Assembly: GCA_910577835.1 (NCBI GenBank)
Contig: CAJTOU010000015.1
Location: 1-64,000, forward strand
Reading direction: 5' to 3'
DNA: 64,000 bases
Source: an uncultured Lachnospiraceae bacterium
GTDB taxonomy: Bacteria; Bacillota_A; Clostridia; Lachnospirales; Lachnospiraceae
In this document: positions 25,947-35,482 of the stretch, piece after piece
How the letters are laid out: the number at the start of each line of letters is the position of its first letter
How positions within the stretch are numbered: the stretch's first letter is position 1
Program-made: the position numbers and the translations under genes
Notes under the pieces: model-generated
The model's database searches: none
Told to the model about the DNA's origin: nothing
What the model saw: the letters and a program-made list of their open reading frames with translations, nothing else

Positions 25947-28646
25947 TTGAATAATAATACAGAAGGAAATAATATAAATAACATAAGGACACAAAGTGGA
26001 AAACGAACAGAAACTATGAAGGGGAACACTCAAAGAAATATACAGAGAGAAAATGGAGTAAAAGCACAGGCATTGAACCAGAGAAATACGCAACGGCGAA
26101 ATGGCACAGGAGCACAGGCTGTAAACAAAAATGCACAGCGAAGAAATGAAGCAGAGTCACAAGCTGCAAATCAGAGGAATGTACAAAGGAAAAACGCACA
26201 GAGAAAAAATTCGACGGGAGTGCAGGCTGCAAACAGAAGTACACAGCAAAGCAGTCAAACTTCAGCTAAGAAAAGAAATGGAAACAGTAAAAAAACAAGT
26301 AGTAAAAAAGGAAATAATAAAAAAGGAAATAATAAAAAAGGAAATAATAGACAAAGAAAAAATAAAAAACCAAGAACGCAAAAGCAGAAAATTTTTCGGG
26401 TAATAAAATATATTTTTCTTGTACTGTTTTTGATTCTGCTAGCGGTAGGGATTCGTTACGGAAGCATAGTGTTGAAATATAAGAGTGAGGCAGAGGCTTT
26501 GATAGAGGAAAAAGGTGATGATGCCTTTACCGATTCTCTGACTACGGTTGTATTTGATGCTGACGGCGCAGAACTGGCGGAATTTAGTTCAGATAAAAAT
26601 TCCTATTATCTTAAATCAGAAGAAATTCCATATATGGCAAAAAAGATATTTATTGCTGTTGAGGACAGAAAATTTGAAAAACATTCGGGAGTAGATTATG
26701 TGGCCGTTGCCAGAGCTTTTGTAGAACTGATAAAAAATAACGGTGAAGTGACACAGGGAGGAAGTACGATTACGCAGCAGCTTGCCAGAAATGTTTTTCT
26801 GACACATGAGGTTTCCATAGAAAGAAAGTTGAAAGAAATTTTTATTGCAAGGAAACTGGAGAAAAAGTACAGCAAGGACCAGATTCTGGAATATTATATA
26901 AATGGAATTTATTTTGCAAACGGTTTCTATGGATTAGAGGCAGCAGCCAAGGGATATTTTCAAAAGAGTGCCGTAGATTTATCTTTGTCCGAACTTGCCT
27001 TTGTGTGCTCCATACCAAACAATCCGACATTGTATGACCCGATGACCAATATGGAAAACACATTGAAAAGACGGGACAGGGTGCTAAAGCAGATTTATGA
27101 ACAGGGATATATTACTCAGAATACGTATAATGAAGCACTTGCAGAAGTGATTACTTTATCACCGGATATTAAAAGCAGCAGTAATAATTATGTGGAAACA
27201 TTTATCCGTTATTCTGCAACTATTGAGCTGATGAAAGAACGCGGCTTTATATTTAAAAACTCTTTTAGCAGCAGTGCTGAAGAGGAAGAATATGACAGGA
27301 ATTACAGTGAGGTATATTCAGAGTGTAATCAGCTTCTTTTTACAAGCGGCTATCGAATATATACTTCTATTGATATGGGAGTGCAGGAGCTTCTTCAAAA
27401 TACTCTGGATGAGAAACTCAGCGAAAGTCAGGACAAGTCAGAAGACGGCATTTACAAGTTTCAGGGCAGCGCTACCTGTGTGGATAATTCCACAGGCTAT
27501 GTGGTAGCAGTAGTCGGAGGCAGAACTCAAAATGAATACAAGGGCTACACATTAAACAGGGCATATCAGAGCTTTCGTCAGCCGGGCTCCTCGATAAAAC
27601 CGATACTGGTTTATACGCCGCTTTTTGAGCGCGGCTATACACCAAGCAGTATTGTTGAAGATGAGCCTGTAAAAAATGGTCCTGTTAATGCTCCAAATGT
27701 ATATTCAGGTTCTATCAGTCTGAAATATGCGATAAAGACATCTAAAAATACAGTCGCATGGAACTGTTTTGAGGATATGGGATATGGAACCTGTATTGAT
27801 TATCTGTTGAAAATGAATTTTTCGCATATTGTAAAAGATGATTATACTCCGGCAATGTCTATTGGAGGAATGACTTATGGTGCATCAACCTTCGAGATGG
27901 CCGCCGCTTATGCAACGATTGAAAATCAGGGGGTATTTAGAAATCCGACCTGTATTAAACGAATTGAAAATGCTTTTGGAGAAGTTATCTGGTCAAATGG
28001 AAGCAATGATAAGAATACAAAGCAGATATATGAAAAGAAAGCAACTCTGATGATGACGGACTGCATGAAGGAGGTGCTTGACAGCGGTACAGGGAGGAAT
28101 TATAAGATTGACACCGCCATATGCGCAGCAAAAACCGGAACTACAAATGATGATAAAGATACATGGTTTGTCGGGTTCAGCCATTATTATACTACTGCTG
28201 TGTGGTGTGGGTATGATATGCCTCAGGAAATTGAGGGAAATCTTGTAAGGTCTGCTGGGAATACATGGCATGATTTTATGGAAAAACTGCACGATTCGTT
28301 AAAAATAGTTGATTTTGACTCCTATTATGATGAGGATGAAGATGATACCAGAAATGAAGAAGAGACAGAGACGACTACGGAGGAAACAACCGAAGACAAC
28401 AGTACAGAAGCCACCACCAGTAATGAAATTTATACAAATCCAGAGGATGTAACAACGCAGGAAGAAACAACTACAAAACAAAAAGAGACAGAAACAGAGA
28501 CAGAAACGGAAACCACCACAAAAAATGTGGAAACCAGCAATACAGAGATTATTACATCACAGACGTCACAAATTATTACCTCATCAGAGAGAAATACGGA
28601 GGCTGAGGAAAATACCACTCTGCCGGAGCAGGAAAATAATGAGTAA
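25947..28646 (+). CDS. Class A penicillin-binding protein (PBP1A-like)
   Basis: 899 residues; TTG start at 25947 behind GAGG. It polymerises and cross-links peptidoglycan. Residues 1-145 are a low-complexity cytoplasmic tail of N, Q, R and K with three KKGNN repeats. A membrane anchor follows (KYIFLVLFLILLAVGIRYG). The GT51 domain shows AVEDRKFEKHSGVD and GGSTITQQLARN. The transpeptidase has the Ser in PGSSIKP, the SKN triad in KTSKNTVAW and AAKTGTTND. The last hundred residues are a Thr/Glu-rich external tail. Confidence 0.95.
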   Translation: MNNNTEGNNINNIRTQSGKRTETMKGNTQRNIQRENGVKAQALNQRNTQRRNGTGAQAVNKNAQRRNEAESQAANQRNVQRKNAQRKNSTGVQAANRSTQQSSQTSAKKRNGNSKKTSSKKGNNKKGNNKKGNNRQRKNKKPRTQKQKIFRVIKYIFLVLFLILLAVGIRYGSIVLKYKSEAEALIEEKGDDAFTDSLTTVVFDADGAELAEFSSDKNSYYLKSEEIPYMAKKIFIAVEDRKFEKHSGVDYVAVARAFVELIKNNGEVTQGGSTITQQLARNVFLTHEVSIERKLKEIFIARKLEKKYSKDQILEYYINGIYFANGFYGLEAAAKGYFQKSAVDLSLSELAFVCSIPNNPTLYDPMTNMENTLKRRDRVLKQIYEQGYITQNTYNEALAEVITLSPDIKSSSNNYVETFIRYSATIELMKERGFIFKNSFSSSAEEEEYDRNYSEVYSECNQLLFTSGYRIYTSIDMGVQELLQNTLDEKLSESQDKSEDGIYKFQGSATCVDNSTGYVVAVVGGRTQNEYKGYTLNRAYQSFRQPGSSIKPILVYTPLFERGYTPSSIVEDEPVKNGPVNAPNVYSGSISLKYAIKTSKNTVAWNCFEDMGYGTCIDYLLKMNFSHIVKDDYTPAMSIGGMTYGASTFEMAAAYATIENQGVFRNPTCIKRIENAFGEVIWSNGSNDKNTKQIYEKKATLMMTDCMKEVLDSGTGRNYKIDTAICAAKTGTTNDDKDTWFVGFSHYYTTAVWCGYDMPQEIEGNLVRSAGNTWHDFMEKLHDSLKIVDFDSYYDEDEDDTRNEEETETTTEETTEDNSTEATTSNEIYTNPEDVTTQEETTTKQKETETETETETTTKNVETSNTEIITSQTSQIITSSERNTEAEENTTLPEQENNE

Positions 28647-28680
28647 AATAAAAAATTGGTAAAACGAAATCAGTAGCATA

Positions 28681-28754
28681 AAATCGGTAACATATGTTAA
28701 AAGAAATATATATTTTCTATTTGTATTCCTTTTAAATATATGTTGCCAATTTTA
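28681..28754. terminator. Long imperfect hairpin between convergent genes
   Basis: 28681-28710 and 28725-28754 are imperfect inverted repeats (AAATCGGTAACATAT with ATATATGTTGCCAATTT). T-rich sequence follows on both sides, so it can end both the penicillin-binding protein and the leftward chemoreceptor transcripts. Confidence 0.65.
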
Positions 28755-28770
28755 TATTGCCAGTTTTATT

Positions 28771-30342
28771 TTATATTCTGAAAAATCCAAGCTGTTTATT
28801 TAATTGTTCCGCTTTATTGTTCAGCTCTTCCGCTGTGGATGCCACTTTATTCATTAAAGTATTAATTTCCTCTATATTGGCATTTATATTCTGAGTACTG
28901 TCCACAGAGCTTTCACTGATAGAGCTTAATTCTTCTATTTCCTGTGAAATAGAGGCCATCTCTTTTACCGATTTATTGATAGAAGCAGTAATATGTTCTA
29001 CCTTTTCTGAGGTTTCTGAAATTTCCGAAATCAGTTCTTCAAAACCTTCTATCACACTTGCAAGGTCTTTTTTCTGAGCATTTCCATCTTGTACAGTTTC
29101 GTCAATTGTTTTGATACATTCATCAAAATCCCCAACCAGAGTATTGATAATATTGGTTATTTCATCTACCTGCTGATTAGTGTCTTCACTGAGTCCACTG
29201 ATAGAATCAGCTACCACAGCAAAGCCTTTTCCCGCTTCGCCTGCTCTTGCGGCCTCTATGGAAGCGTTCAGGCTGAGAAGCTGTGTCTGTGAGGAAATAT
29301 CGCCAATTACAGACACAATCCCTTTTACATTGTCGATTACTCCTGTAATAGCCTGTATTTTAGAAGAGACATTTGCAATGCTTTCATTTACTTTTTTATT
29401 GCTGTGAGACATGTTGGTCATTTTTTGTTTCATACTGTTTCCACTGCGGTTTAAAAGTTCAGAGCTGTTTGATATATCTATGGCGGCCGATTTAATACCA
29501 TCAATATTCAGATTCATTTCATTCAGATTTTCTGCCATATTCTGTACAGAATCATTTTGATTTTTCAGGCCGGAAGCAATTTCTTCCATGGATTTTGTTA
29601 CTTTTGTAAGAGCAGATAAGGTAGTTTCAGATGCAGAATGGAGATTTTCAGAAGAAATATTGACATCTGTTCCTATCTGAGAAGTAATCTGCATAATATT
29701 AGACAGCTTTTCTGACATTTGCTTTGCCGCTCTGTTAGTGTCTCCAAGCTCATCTTTGGATTTTTTTGGCAAAAGGTGAGTTCCCACAGATAAATCACCC
29801 TCTGCAATACCTTTTATGCTCTTTGATACAGCCCGAATCTGTTTTGCCATATTTCCGGCAGTAAGAAATCCAATTATCCCAAAAACTGCAAGCAGTACAA
29901 TACAAATAATCAGAACATATAAAGACATGCTGTTGAGATTTTTTTCAACAACTGTTTGAGGTTTTCCAGCAAACAGCATACCGTTGCTGATTGGCATATA
30001 ATATCCATAATAAGCAGTTCCATTTACATCTACATTTGTATCAAAATACTCTTTTTTTTCATTTAAGACTGCCTTAATTACCTTATCGCTTGCCTTTGTT
30101 CCTACTGCATTTTTTATAGAGCTTTCAGCTCTTGTATCTCCTTTAAATACAGTGATATCAATATCTAATTCCTGATAAGCATTGACATCGCCCGAATAGC
30201 CCTCAATTGCAGTTTTCAATATGGTTTTCTGCTCGTTATTCAAATAATTTCTTGCAAGCTGTGTGGAGAGAATTCCGATTGCAAGTCCACAGATTAACAT
30301 AGGCATTATAATCATTAAAATAAGTTTTAATCGAATCTTCAT
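28771..30342 (-). CDS. Methyl-accepting chemotaxis protein
   Basis: 523 residues from the ATG at 30342. An N-terminal membrane helix (IMPMLICGLAIGILS), an extracellular Cache-like sensor domain (about 40-130, with ITVFKGDTR and TAYYGYYMPISNG) and a second helix (LYVLIICIVLLAVFGIIGFL) are followed by HAMP and the signalling coiled coil with the conserved hairpin tip ISSQTQLLSLNASIEAARAGEAGKGFAVVADSI. It would pass attractant signals to CheA/CheW, which are not in the window. The start is overlapped by the stop of a 15-residue leader peptide. Confidence 0.93.
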   Translation of the reverse strand: MKIRLKLILMIIMPMLICGLAIGILSTQLARNYLNNEQKTILKTAIEGYSGDVNAYQELDIDITVFKGDTRAESSIKNAVGTKASDKVIKAVLNEKKEYFDTNVDVNGTAYYGYYMPISNGMLFAGKPQTVVEKNLNSMSLYVLIICIVLLAVFGIIGFLTAGNMAKQIRAVSKSIKGIAEGDLSVGTHLLPKKSKDELGDTNRAAKQMSEKLSNIMQITSQIGTDVNISSENLHSASETTLSALTKVTKSMEEIASGLKNQNDSVQNMAENLNEMNLNIDGIKSAAIDISNSSELLNRSGNSMKQKMTNMSHSNKKVNESIANVSSKIQAITGVIDNVKGIVSVIGDISSQTQLLSLNASIEAARAGEAGKGFAVVADSISGLSEDTNQQVDEITNIINTLVGDFDECIKTIDETVQDGNAQKKDLASVIEGFEELISEISETSEKVEHITASINKSVKEMASISQEIEELSSISESSVDSTQNINANIEEINTLMNKVASTAEELNNKAEQLNKQLGFFRI

Positions 30343-30386
30343 ACGCAGTTCCCCCATGCCTTTAATTTTTTTACCTTTAAAATCAT
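30339..30386 (-). CDS. Leader peptide overlapping the chemoreceptor start
   Basis: A 15-codon frame, MILKVKKLKAWGNCV, starts 7-8 bases after a strong GGAGG (about 30395-30399). Its TGA overlaps the chemoreceptor ATG as ATGA. The chemoreceptor has only a GGGGGA site inside this small gene. This is a typical arrangement for translational coupling. The peptide is basic and contains no run of one amino acid. Confidence 0.6.
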   Translation of the reverse strand: MILKVKKLKAWGNCV

Positions 30387-30429
30387 ACCTTACGTCCTCC
30401 TTCTTATCTTTTAAATTATACTATAATAA

Positions 30430-30464
30430 AATGTCATCAAACCTTTGCTTTGTTTAATGACATT
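30430..30464. repeat. Palindrome with the TGTCATCAAAC core, copy 1
   Basis: AATGTCATCAAAC at 30430-30442 pairs with GTTTAATGACATT at 30452-30464 with one mismatch. A very similar perfect palindrome is at 45562-45600. Both lie just upstream of leftward genes and lack T tracts. Confidence 0.7.
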
Positions 30465-30502
30465 ATATCAGAAAAAAAGAAAGAAAGATAGTACAAAAAG
30501 AA

Positions 30503-30531
30503 AAAAGACTGTCCCAAGACAAGTCTTTTTC
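30503..30531 (-). terminator. Terminator of the phosphoketolase gene
   Basis: AAAAAGACT at 30503-30511 pairs with AGTCTTTTT at 30523-30531. It is downstream of the leftward phosphoketolase stop and has T runs on both strands. Confidence 0.8.
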
Positions 30532-30596
30532 CTGAATAATTTATATATTACAAAAAATCAATATATTACATAATCAACCTTAAATCAACTATATTT

Positions 30597-32978
30597 TTAT
30601 CTGGTTTCTGGTGTATGCCACTTCCAGTCACGTACTTCCGGAAGGTCCTCACCATAAGTTCCGATATGAGCCTTATGAGCAACAAGTGTATCATGCATCT
30701 GCTGAATGAGATGTGAACCCTTATTTCCTACCTGTGGCAGGCTGTTGATTACGTCCTCTACGAGGTGGAATCTGTCGATTTCATTCTGAACTCGCATATC
30801 AAATGGAGTTGTAATTGTACCTTCCTCATGATAGCCGTGTACATGCAGATTCTTGTTCTCTCTGAAATAAGTCAGCTCATGAATCAGTGTCGGATATCCG
30901 TGGAATGCGAAGATAACAGGCTTATCCTTTGTAAAGATAGCATTATACTCTGCATCGGTCAGTCCATGTGGATGGTCTGTATGAGGCTGAAGTTTCATAA
31001 GGTCAACAACATTGACAAAACGAACTTTTACATCCGGCAGATTATCTCTGATAATAGTAGTAGCAGCCAGAGCTTCAAGAGTAGGTGTATCACCACAGCA
31101 TGCAATAACTACATCTGGGTCCTGTCCCTGGTCATTAGAAGCCCAATCCCAAATGCTGATACCCTGTGTACAATGTTTTACAGCCTGGTCCATGGTCAGC
31201 CACTGGAAGCTTGGATGCTTGGATGCAATAATAACATTTACATAATTCTTGCTCTTGATACAATGGTCAAAGCAGGATAACAGACAGTTTGCATCTGGTG
31301 GAAGATACATACGAACAACGTCTGCCTTCTTATTTGAAATATGGTCTAAGAAGCCCGGGTCCTGATGTGTAAATCCGTTGTGGTCCTGCTGCCATACATT
31401 TGAAGTAAGAATGAGGTTCAGAGATGCAATCGGAACTCTCCAGTTCAGTTCGGAGGTAATCTTTAACCATTTTGCATGCTGAGCGCACATGGAATCTACA
31501 ACTCTGATAAATGCCTCATAGCTGGCAAAGAATCCGTGGCGGCCTGTCAGAAGATAGCCTTCCAGCCAGCCTTCGCACATATGCTCACTTAAATAACCGT
31601 CCATAATACGGCCGTCAACATCCATATACTCATCATTTGGAAGAGAATCAGCATTCCATTTTCTCTTCTCAACAGTAAATGCATCATAAAGTCTGTTGGA
31701 CATACATTCATCTGGTCCAAAGATACGGAAATTGCGTGATTCTTTATTTAACTTAAATACATCTCTGACATAAGCGCCGAGTTCCTTCATATCCTGTGCC
31801 TTTACTGCACCCGGAGCAGTTACATCAATACCATATTTTGTAAAGTCCGGTGTGCGCAGGTCGCGAAGAAGTAGACCGCCGTTTGCATGAGGATTTGCAC
31901 TGATTCTCTGATTTCCCTTAGGAGGAATTTCTTTCAGCTCAGGAATTAACTGGTAATCTTCTGTAAATAGCTCTTCCGGCTTATAGCTTAACAGCCATTC
32001 CTTTAAGATATCAAGATGCTCTGGCTTCTCCATGGTAATAGGTACCTGATGTGCACGGAAAGAGCCTTCAATCACTTCTCCGTCAACTACTTTAGGACCT
32101 GTCCAGCCCTTTGGAGTTCTCATAACAATCATTGGCCAGAATGGTCTTGTTGTATTGCCGTTTTCTCTTGCATCCTTCTGGATTTCAAGAATTCTTTCAA
32201 TACATGTATCTACGGCTTCAGCCATCTTCTTATGCATAGCCATCTCATCATCATCTGTTGTCTTCTCAACAAAGTGAGGCTCCCATCCACAGCCGTGGAA
32301 GTAGCTTTCTACTTCGTCATGTGAAATGTGAGAAAATACAGTAGGGTTGCTGATTTTGTACTCATTTAAGTGCAGAATCGGCAGTACAGCACCGTCAGTA
32401 GCAGCGTTCAAAAACTTGTTTGAATGCCATGCAGTAGCAAGAGGACCGGTCTCAGCCTCGCCGTCGCCAACGATTACAGTAGTAATTAAGCCCGGATTGT
32501 CAAATACGGAACCGAAAGCATGAGCGATGGAATATCCAAGCTCACCGCCTTCATTAATTGAACCCGGAGTTTCCGGAGCAACGTGGCTTGAGATTCCGCA
32601 AGGGAATGAGAACTGCTTGCAGAGCCTTGTCATACCTTCTCTGTCAAGACTTACATTCGGGTAAATTTCACTGTAATGACCTTCCAGATAGGAGTTTGCT
32701 ACAAAGAAGTTTCCACCATGTCCCGGACCTGAAATTAATACCATATCAAGGTCATATTTGTTAATTGCTCTGTTCATATGAGCATAAACAAAGTTCTGAC
32801 CTGGAACTGTTCCCCAGTGTCCTACAATTTTTTTCTTTACCTGGTCCCTTGTCAAAGGCTCCCGTAAAAGAGGGTTGTCTAACATATAGAGCTGCGCAGC
32901 AGCAAGATAGTTAGCGGCACGCCAGTAAGCGTTTAATTTCTCAAGATATTCCTGAGAGTTAAAATCTGTGTTTGCCAT
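30597..32978 (-). CDS. xfp: Xylulose-5-phosphate/fructose-6-phosphate phosphoketolase
   Basis: 793 residues, the normal size of this thiamine-diphosphate enzyme. It splits xylulose-5-phosphate or fructose-6-phosphate with phosphate to give acetyl phosphate plus glyceraldehyde-3-phosphate or erythrose-4-phosphate. Family signatures are GPGHGGNFFVANSYLEG, EGGELGYSIAHAFGSVFD, the ThDP motif VGDGEAETGPLATAWHSNKF, GFTHQDPGFLDH and FAFHGYPTLIHELTYFR. AAGGAGA precedes the ATG. It gives a pentose route to acetyl phosphate, fitting the arabinoside and nucleoside genes. Confidence 0.97.
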   Translation of the reverse strand: MANTDFNSQEYLEKLNAYWRAANYLAAAQLYMLDNPLLREPLTRDQVKKKIVGHWGTVPGQNFVYAHMNRAINKYDLDMVLISGPGHGGNFFVANSYLEGHYSEIYPNVSLDREGMTRLCKQFSFPCGISSHVAPETPGSINEGGELGYSIAHAFGSVFDNPGLITTVIVGDGEAETGPLATAWHSNKFLNAATDGAVLPILHLNEYKISNPTVFSHISHDEVESYFHGCGWEPHFVEKTTDDDEMAMHKKMAEAVDTCIERILEIQKDARENGNTTRPFWPMIVMRTPKGWTGPKVVDGEVIEGSFRAHQVPITMEKPEHLDILKEWLLSYKPEELFTEDYQLIPELKEIPPKGNQRISANPHANGGLLLRDLRTPDFTKYGIDVTAPGAVKAQDMKELGAYVRDVFKLNKESRNFRIFGPDECMSNRLYDAFTVEKRKWNADSLPNDEYMDVDGRIMDGYLSEHMCEGWLEGYLLTGRHGFFASYEAFIRVVDSMCAQHAKWLKITSELNWRVPIASLNLILTSNVWQQDHNGFTHQDPGFLDHISNKKADVVRMYLPPDANCLLSCFDHCIKSKNYVNVIIASKHPSFQWLTMDQAVKHCTQGISIWDWASNDQGQDPDVVIACCGDTPTLEALAATTIIRDNLPDVKVRFVNVVDLMKLQPHTDHPHGLTDAEYNAIFTKDKPVIFAFHGYPTLIHELTYFRENKNLHVHGYHEEGTITTPFDMRVQNEIDRFHLVEDVINSLPQVGNKGSHLIQQMHDTLVAHKAHIGTYGEDLPEVRDWKWHTPETR

Positions 32979-33008
32979 TTTTGTTTCTCCTTGTGTTATA
33001 TTTTTTTG

Positions 33009-33033
33009 GCCCTTTCCATTGATTGGATAGGGC
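33009..33033 (-). promoter_or_regulatory. Hairpin in the phosphoketolase leader
   Basis: GCCCT at 33009-33013 pairs with AGGGC at 33029-33033 and inner TCCA with TGGA. It lies about 20 bases upstream of the ribosome binding site. It has no T run on the minus strand, so it may affect mRNA stability or translation. Confidence 0.4.
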
Positions 33034-33152
33034 AGATTTTAACATAGATTCATACACTATATATAATAATCCATTTTGCTGATTTTTAAAAGGAAAATTT
33101 TGTAATTTTTTCATTTTTTTTCAATATAAAAGAACAAAGTGCTTGCAAACCA

Positions 33153-34331
33153 TTAGGAAAGCTGTTCCATTTTGTAAGTATTGATTAATCTGTGAATACG
33201 TTTTACAGGGTCTAAAAGCTCACTCATAGATGCGTCATGGTTGAGTGTATCAATAATTAACGCAATGTATTTGCTCATATCACAGTTAATATAATAAGGT
33301 TTTGTTAAGAGTTCCGGTGTCTGATAAATCAGATTTGTCGTAAGGATTTTATCAATCAGACCCTTTTCATAGGCTTCGTCAAATTTTTCCAGACCATTCG
33401 TAAACAGACCAAAGGTAGCAGCAACAAAGACTCTTTTTGCCTTTCGTTTTTTCAGCTCTTTTGCAACTTCTAAAACACTTTCACCGGAGGAAATCATATC
33501 ATCAATAATAATGACATCCATTCCCTCAACAGAAGACCCCAGAAATTCATGTGCCACAATTGGATTTCTGCCATTTACAATACGAGCATAATCGCGTCTC
33601 TTGTAAAACATACCCATATCCAGTCCAAGAACATTTGCAAGATAAACTGCACGACTGGTACCGCCCTCATCCGGACTGATTACCATCATATGCTTGGAGT
33701 CAATCTGCAAATCCTTTACTTCCCTTAACAGGCCTTTAATAAACTGATATCCCGGACGGACAGATTCAAAGCCCTTGAGAGGAATCGCATTTTGCACACA
33801 GGGATTATGCACATCAAAGGTAATAATGTTTTCAACTCCCATTTTGGTAAGCTCCTGAAGCGCAAGTGCACAGTCTAAGGATTCACGTCTTGTTCTTTTG
33901 TCCTGACGGCTTTCATACAGAAAAGGCATAATAACAGTAATTCTTCTTGCCTTACCTCCCACAGCGGCAATAACTCTCTTTAAATCCTGATAGTGGTCAT
34001 CCGGCGACATTCTGTTCTGGTGGCCGCACAGGGAGTAAGTCATATTATAATTTCCCACATCAACAAGAATATACAAATCTTTTCCCCTGACAGATTCATT
34101 GATAATTCCCTTTGCCTCGCCGGAACCAAATCTTGGAACCTGCGTGTTAATCAGGTAAGAATCTTTCTGATAGCCTGAAAATGCAATTGTATGTGTGTAA
34201 GTTCCTGTTCTGCTGCTGCGCCATCCGGTGATATAATTGTCAACACTTTTTCCCTGCTCCTTAAAACTGTCGAGAGCGACAATTCCAAGAGGTCCTACGG
34301 GAATGGTTTCCAGATTCTTTTCTTTTGGCAT
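33153..34331 (-). CDS. prs: Ribose-phosphate pyrophosphokinase, long form
   Basis: 392 residues from the ATG at 34331, with AGGAGG 7 bases before it. It makes PRPP from ribose-5-phosphate and ATP for nucleotide, His and Trp synthesis. Visible are the flexible-loop and metal region ESRQDKRTRRESLDCALALQ, the FDVHNPCVQNAIPL segment, SPDEGGTSRAV and the PRPP loop VIIIDDMISSGESV. It is about 75 residues longer than the standard 315-residue enzyme, with extra N-terminal sequence and a C-terminal extension. It follows the same strand as xfp and shares the pentose phosphate pool. Confidence 0.93.
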   Translation of the reverse strand: MPKEKNLETIPVGPLGIVALDSFKEQGKSVDNYITGWRSSRTGTYTHTIAFSGYQKDSYLINTQVPRFGSGEAKGIINESVRGKDLYILVDVGNYNMTYSLCGHQNRMSPDDHYQDLKRVIAAVGGKARRITVIMPFLYESRQDKRTRRESLDCALALQELTKMGVENIITFDVHNPCVQNAIPLKGFESVRPGYQFIKGLLREVKDLQIDSKHMMVISPDEGGTSRAVYLANVLGLDMGMFYKRRDYARIVNGRNPIVAHEFLGSSVEGMDVIIIDDMISSGESVLEVAKELKKRKAKRVFVAATFGLFTNGLEKFDEAYEKGLIDKILTTNLIYQTPELLTKPYYINCDMSKYIALIIDTLNHDASMSELLDPVKRIHRLINTYKMEQLS

Positions 34332-34452
34332 GATAAATCCTCCTCGTATCAGGAAATCGGCAGAGCCATTTCCCATCAAATCATGTAAAAATTCTAACGA
34401 ATTAATTTATATCATTATATTTGTAGGAAGTCAAGTAGAGAAATAGTCAGAA

Positions 34453-35457
34453 TTAATATAATGATTTTAAAATTCGCAAATCTTTTCCAAAAATTTTGAG
34501 CATTTTAAAGTTACTGGCGATTCTGGAAAAAATTCTGTCTGAATAAATATCCCTCAGATTTCCAAGCGCAAGGTTTGTGGAAATAATCAATGGCTTTTTG
34601 CGTATGGCTCTCTCATTTATACAGTGAAAAAGTGAGGAAGATGTGAAGGCGTTTGGAATTTCTGTTCCAAGGTCATCAATAATAAGAAGGTCACATTCAT
34701 AAAAATCCCGCTGCACAGTACTTTCATAGGCAGACAGATTTTCTCCTCTGTGAAAAGAGGCATCCTCAAGAACATGAAAAAACTGTATTGCCGACATATA
34801 AATTACAGAAAAAGAACGGTCAATCAGCTCTTTTGCAATACAGTTAATCAAAAAGGTCTTTCCTACCCCGATTACGCCATAGATAAGAAGATTGTGACCG
34901 CCTTCCTTAAAATTATTTACAAAATCATGACAGATATTCAGAGTTTCAATCATATTTGCCTTTGAGGAAAGACCAGTGTTTTCATCTATAATATCATCCG
35001 AATAATATTCCATACAAAAGGTGGAGAAATTTTCTCTGTCAATCAGTTCCCTGATATTTGACTGTTCATAAAGAATTTCTACAATTTTTGCATGCATACA
35101 GGAACACATTTCATTTTCAATATAACCGGTATCCTTGCATTTCTCACAGGTATAATGCATGGAGAGATAATCGGCGGGAAATCCGTTTTCTGTCAACAGT
35201 CTTTTTTTCTGCTCTGACAAACGGGCGATTGTTTCCTTTAGGCTGCTATCGGAATCAGACGATTTTACATCTTCTGATAATAATCTTGCTTTTGCTTCTT
35301 TGACAGATAAAGATGAAATTTCATTATGTATTTCCCTGATTTTTGGAATTTTTTTATAAATCTCATCAGTACGCCTGTCCAGACTGTGAACATTATTAAG
35401 CCGCAGCCGTTCGTATTCACGTACTATTTGATTGTATTGTTTATTTGTAATACCCAT
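34453..35457 (-). CDS. DnaC-like ATPase (helicase loader)
   Basis: 334 residues. The C-terminal AAA+ domain has Walker A IYGVIGVGKTFLINCIAKEL, Walker B LLIIDDLGTEIP, and sensor LIISTNLALGNLRDIYSDRIFSRI. The N-terminal half has a zinc-binding set CEKCKDTGYIENEMCSCMH. This matches DnaC/DnaI-type loaders, which place DnaB on DNA. It lies 25 bases after the DnaD-like gene on the same strand, the usual primosome pair in Clostridia. Confidence 0.9.
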   Translation of the reverse strand: MGITNKQYNQIVREYERLRLNNVHSLDRRTDEIYKKIPKIREIHNEISSLSVKEAKARLLSEDVKSSDSDSSLKETIARLSEQKKRLLTENGFPADYLSMHYTCEKCKDTGYIENEMCSCMHAKIVEILYEQSNIRELIDRENFSTFCMEYYSDDIIDENTGLSSKANMIETLNICHDFVNNFKEGGHNLLIYGVIGVGKTFLINCIAKELIDRSFSVIYMSAIQFFHVLEDASFHRGENLSAYESTVQRDFYECDLLIIDDLGTEIPNAFTSSSLFHCINERAIRKKPLIISTNLALGNLRDIYSDRIFSRIASNFKMLKIFGKDLRILKSLY

Positions 35458-35482
35458 TGATATTCCTCCGTATTATCAATAA

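Noticed and set aside
32016..32324. 102-codon frame opposite phosphoketolase
   Set aside because: Shadow frame without start signal.
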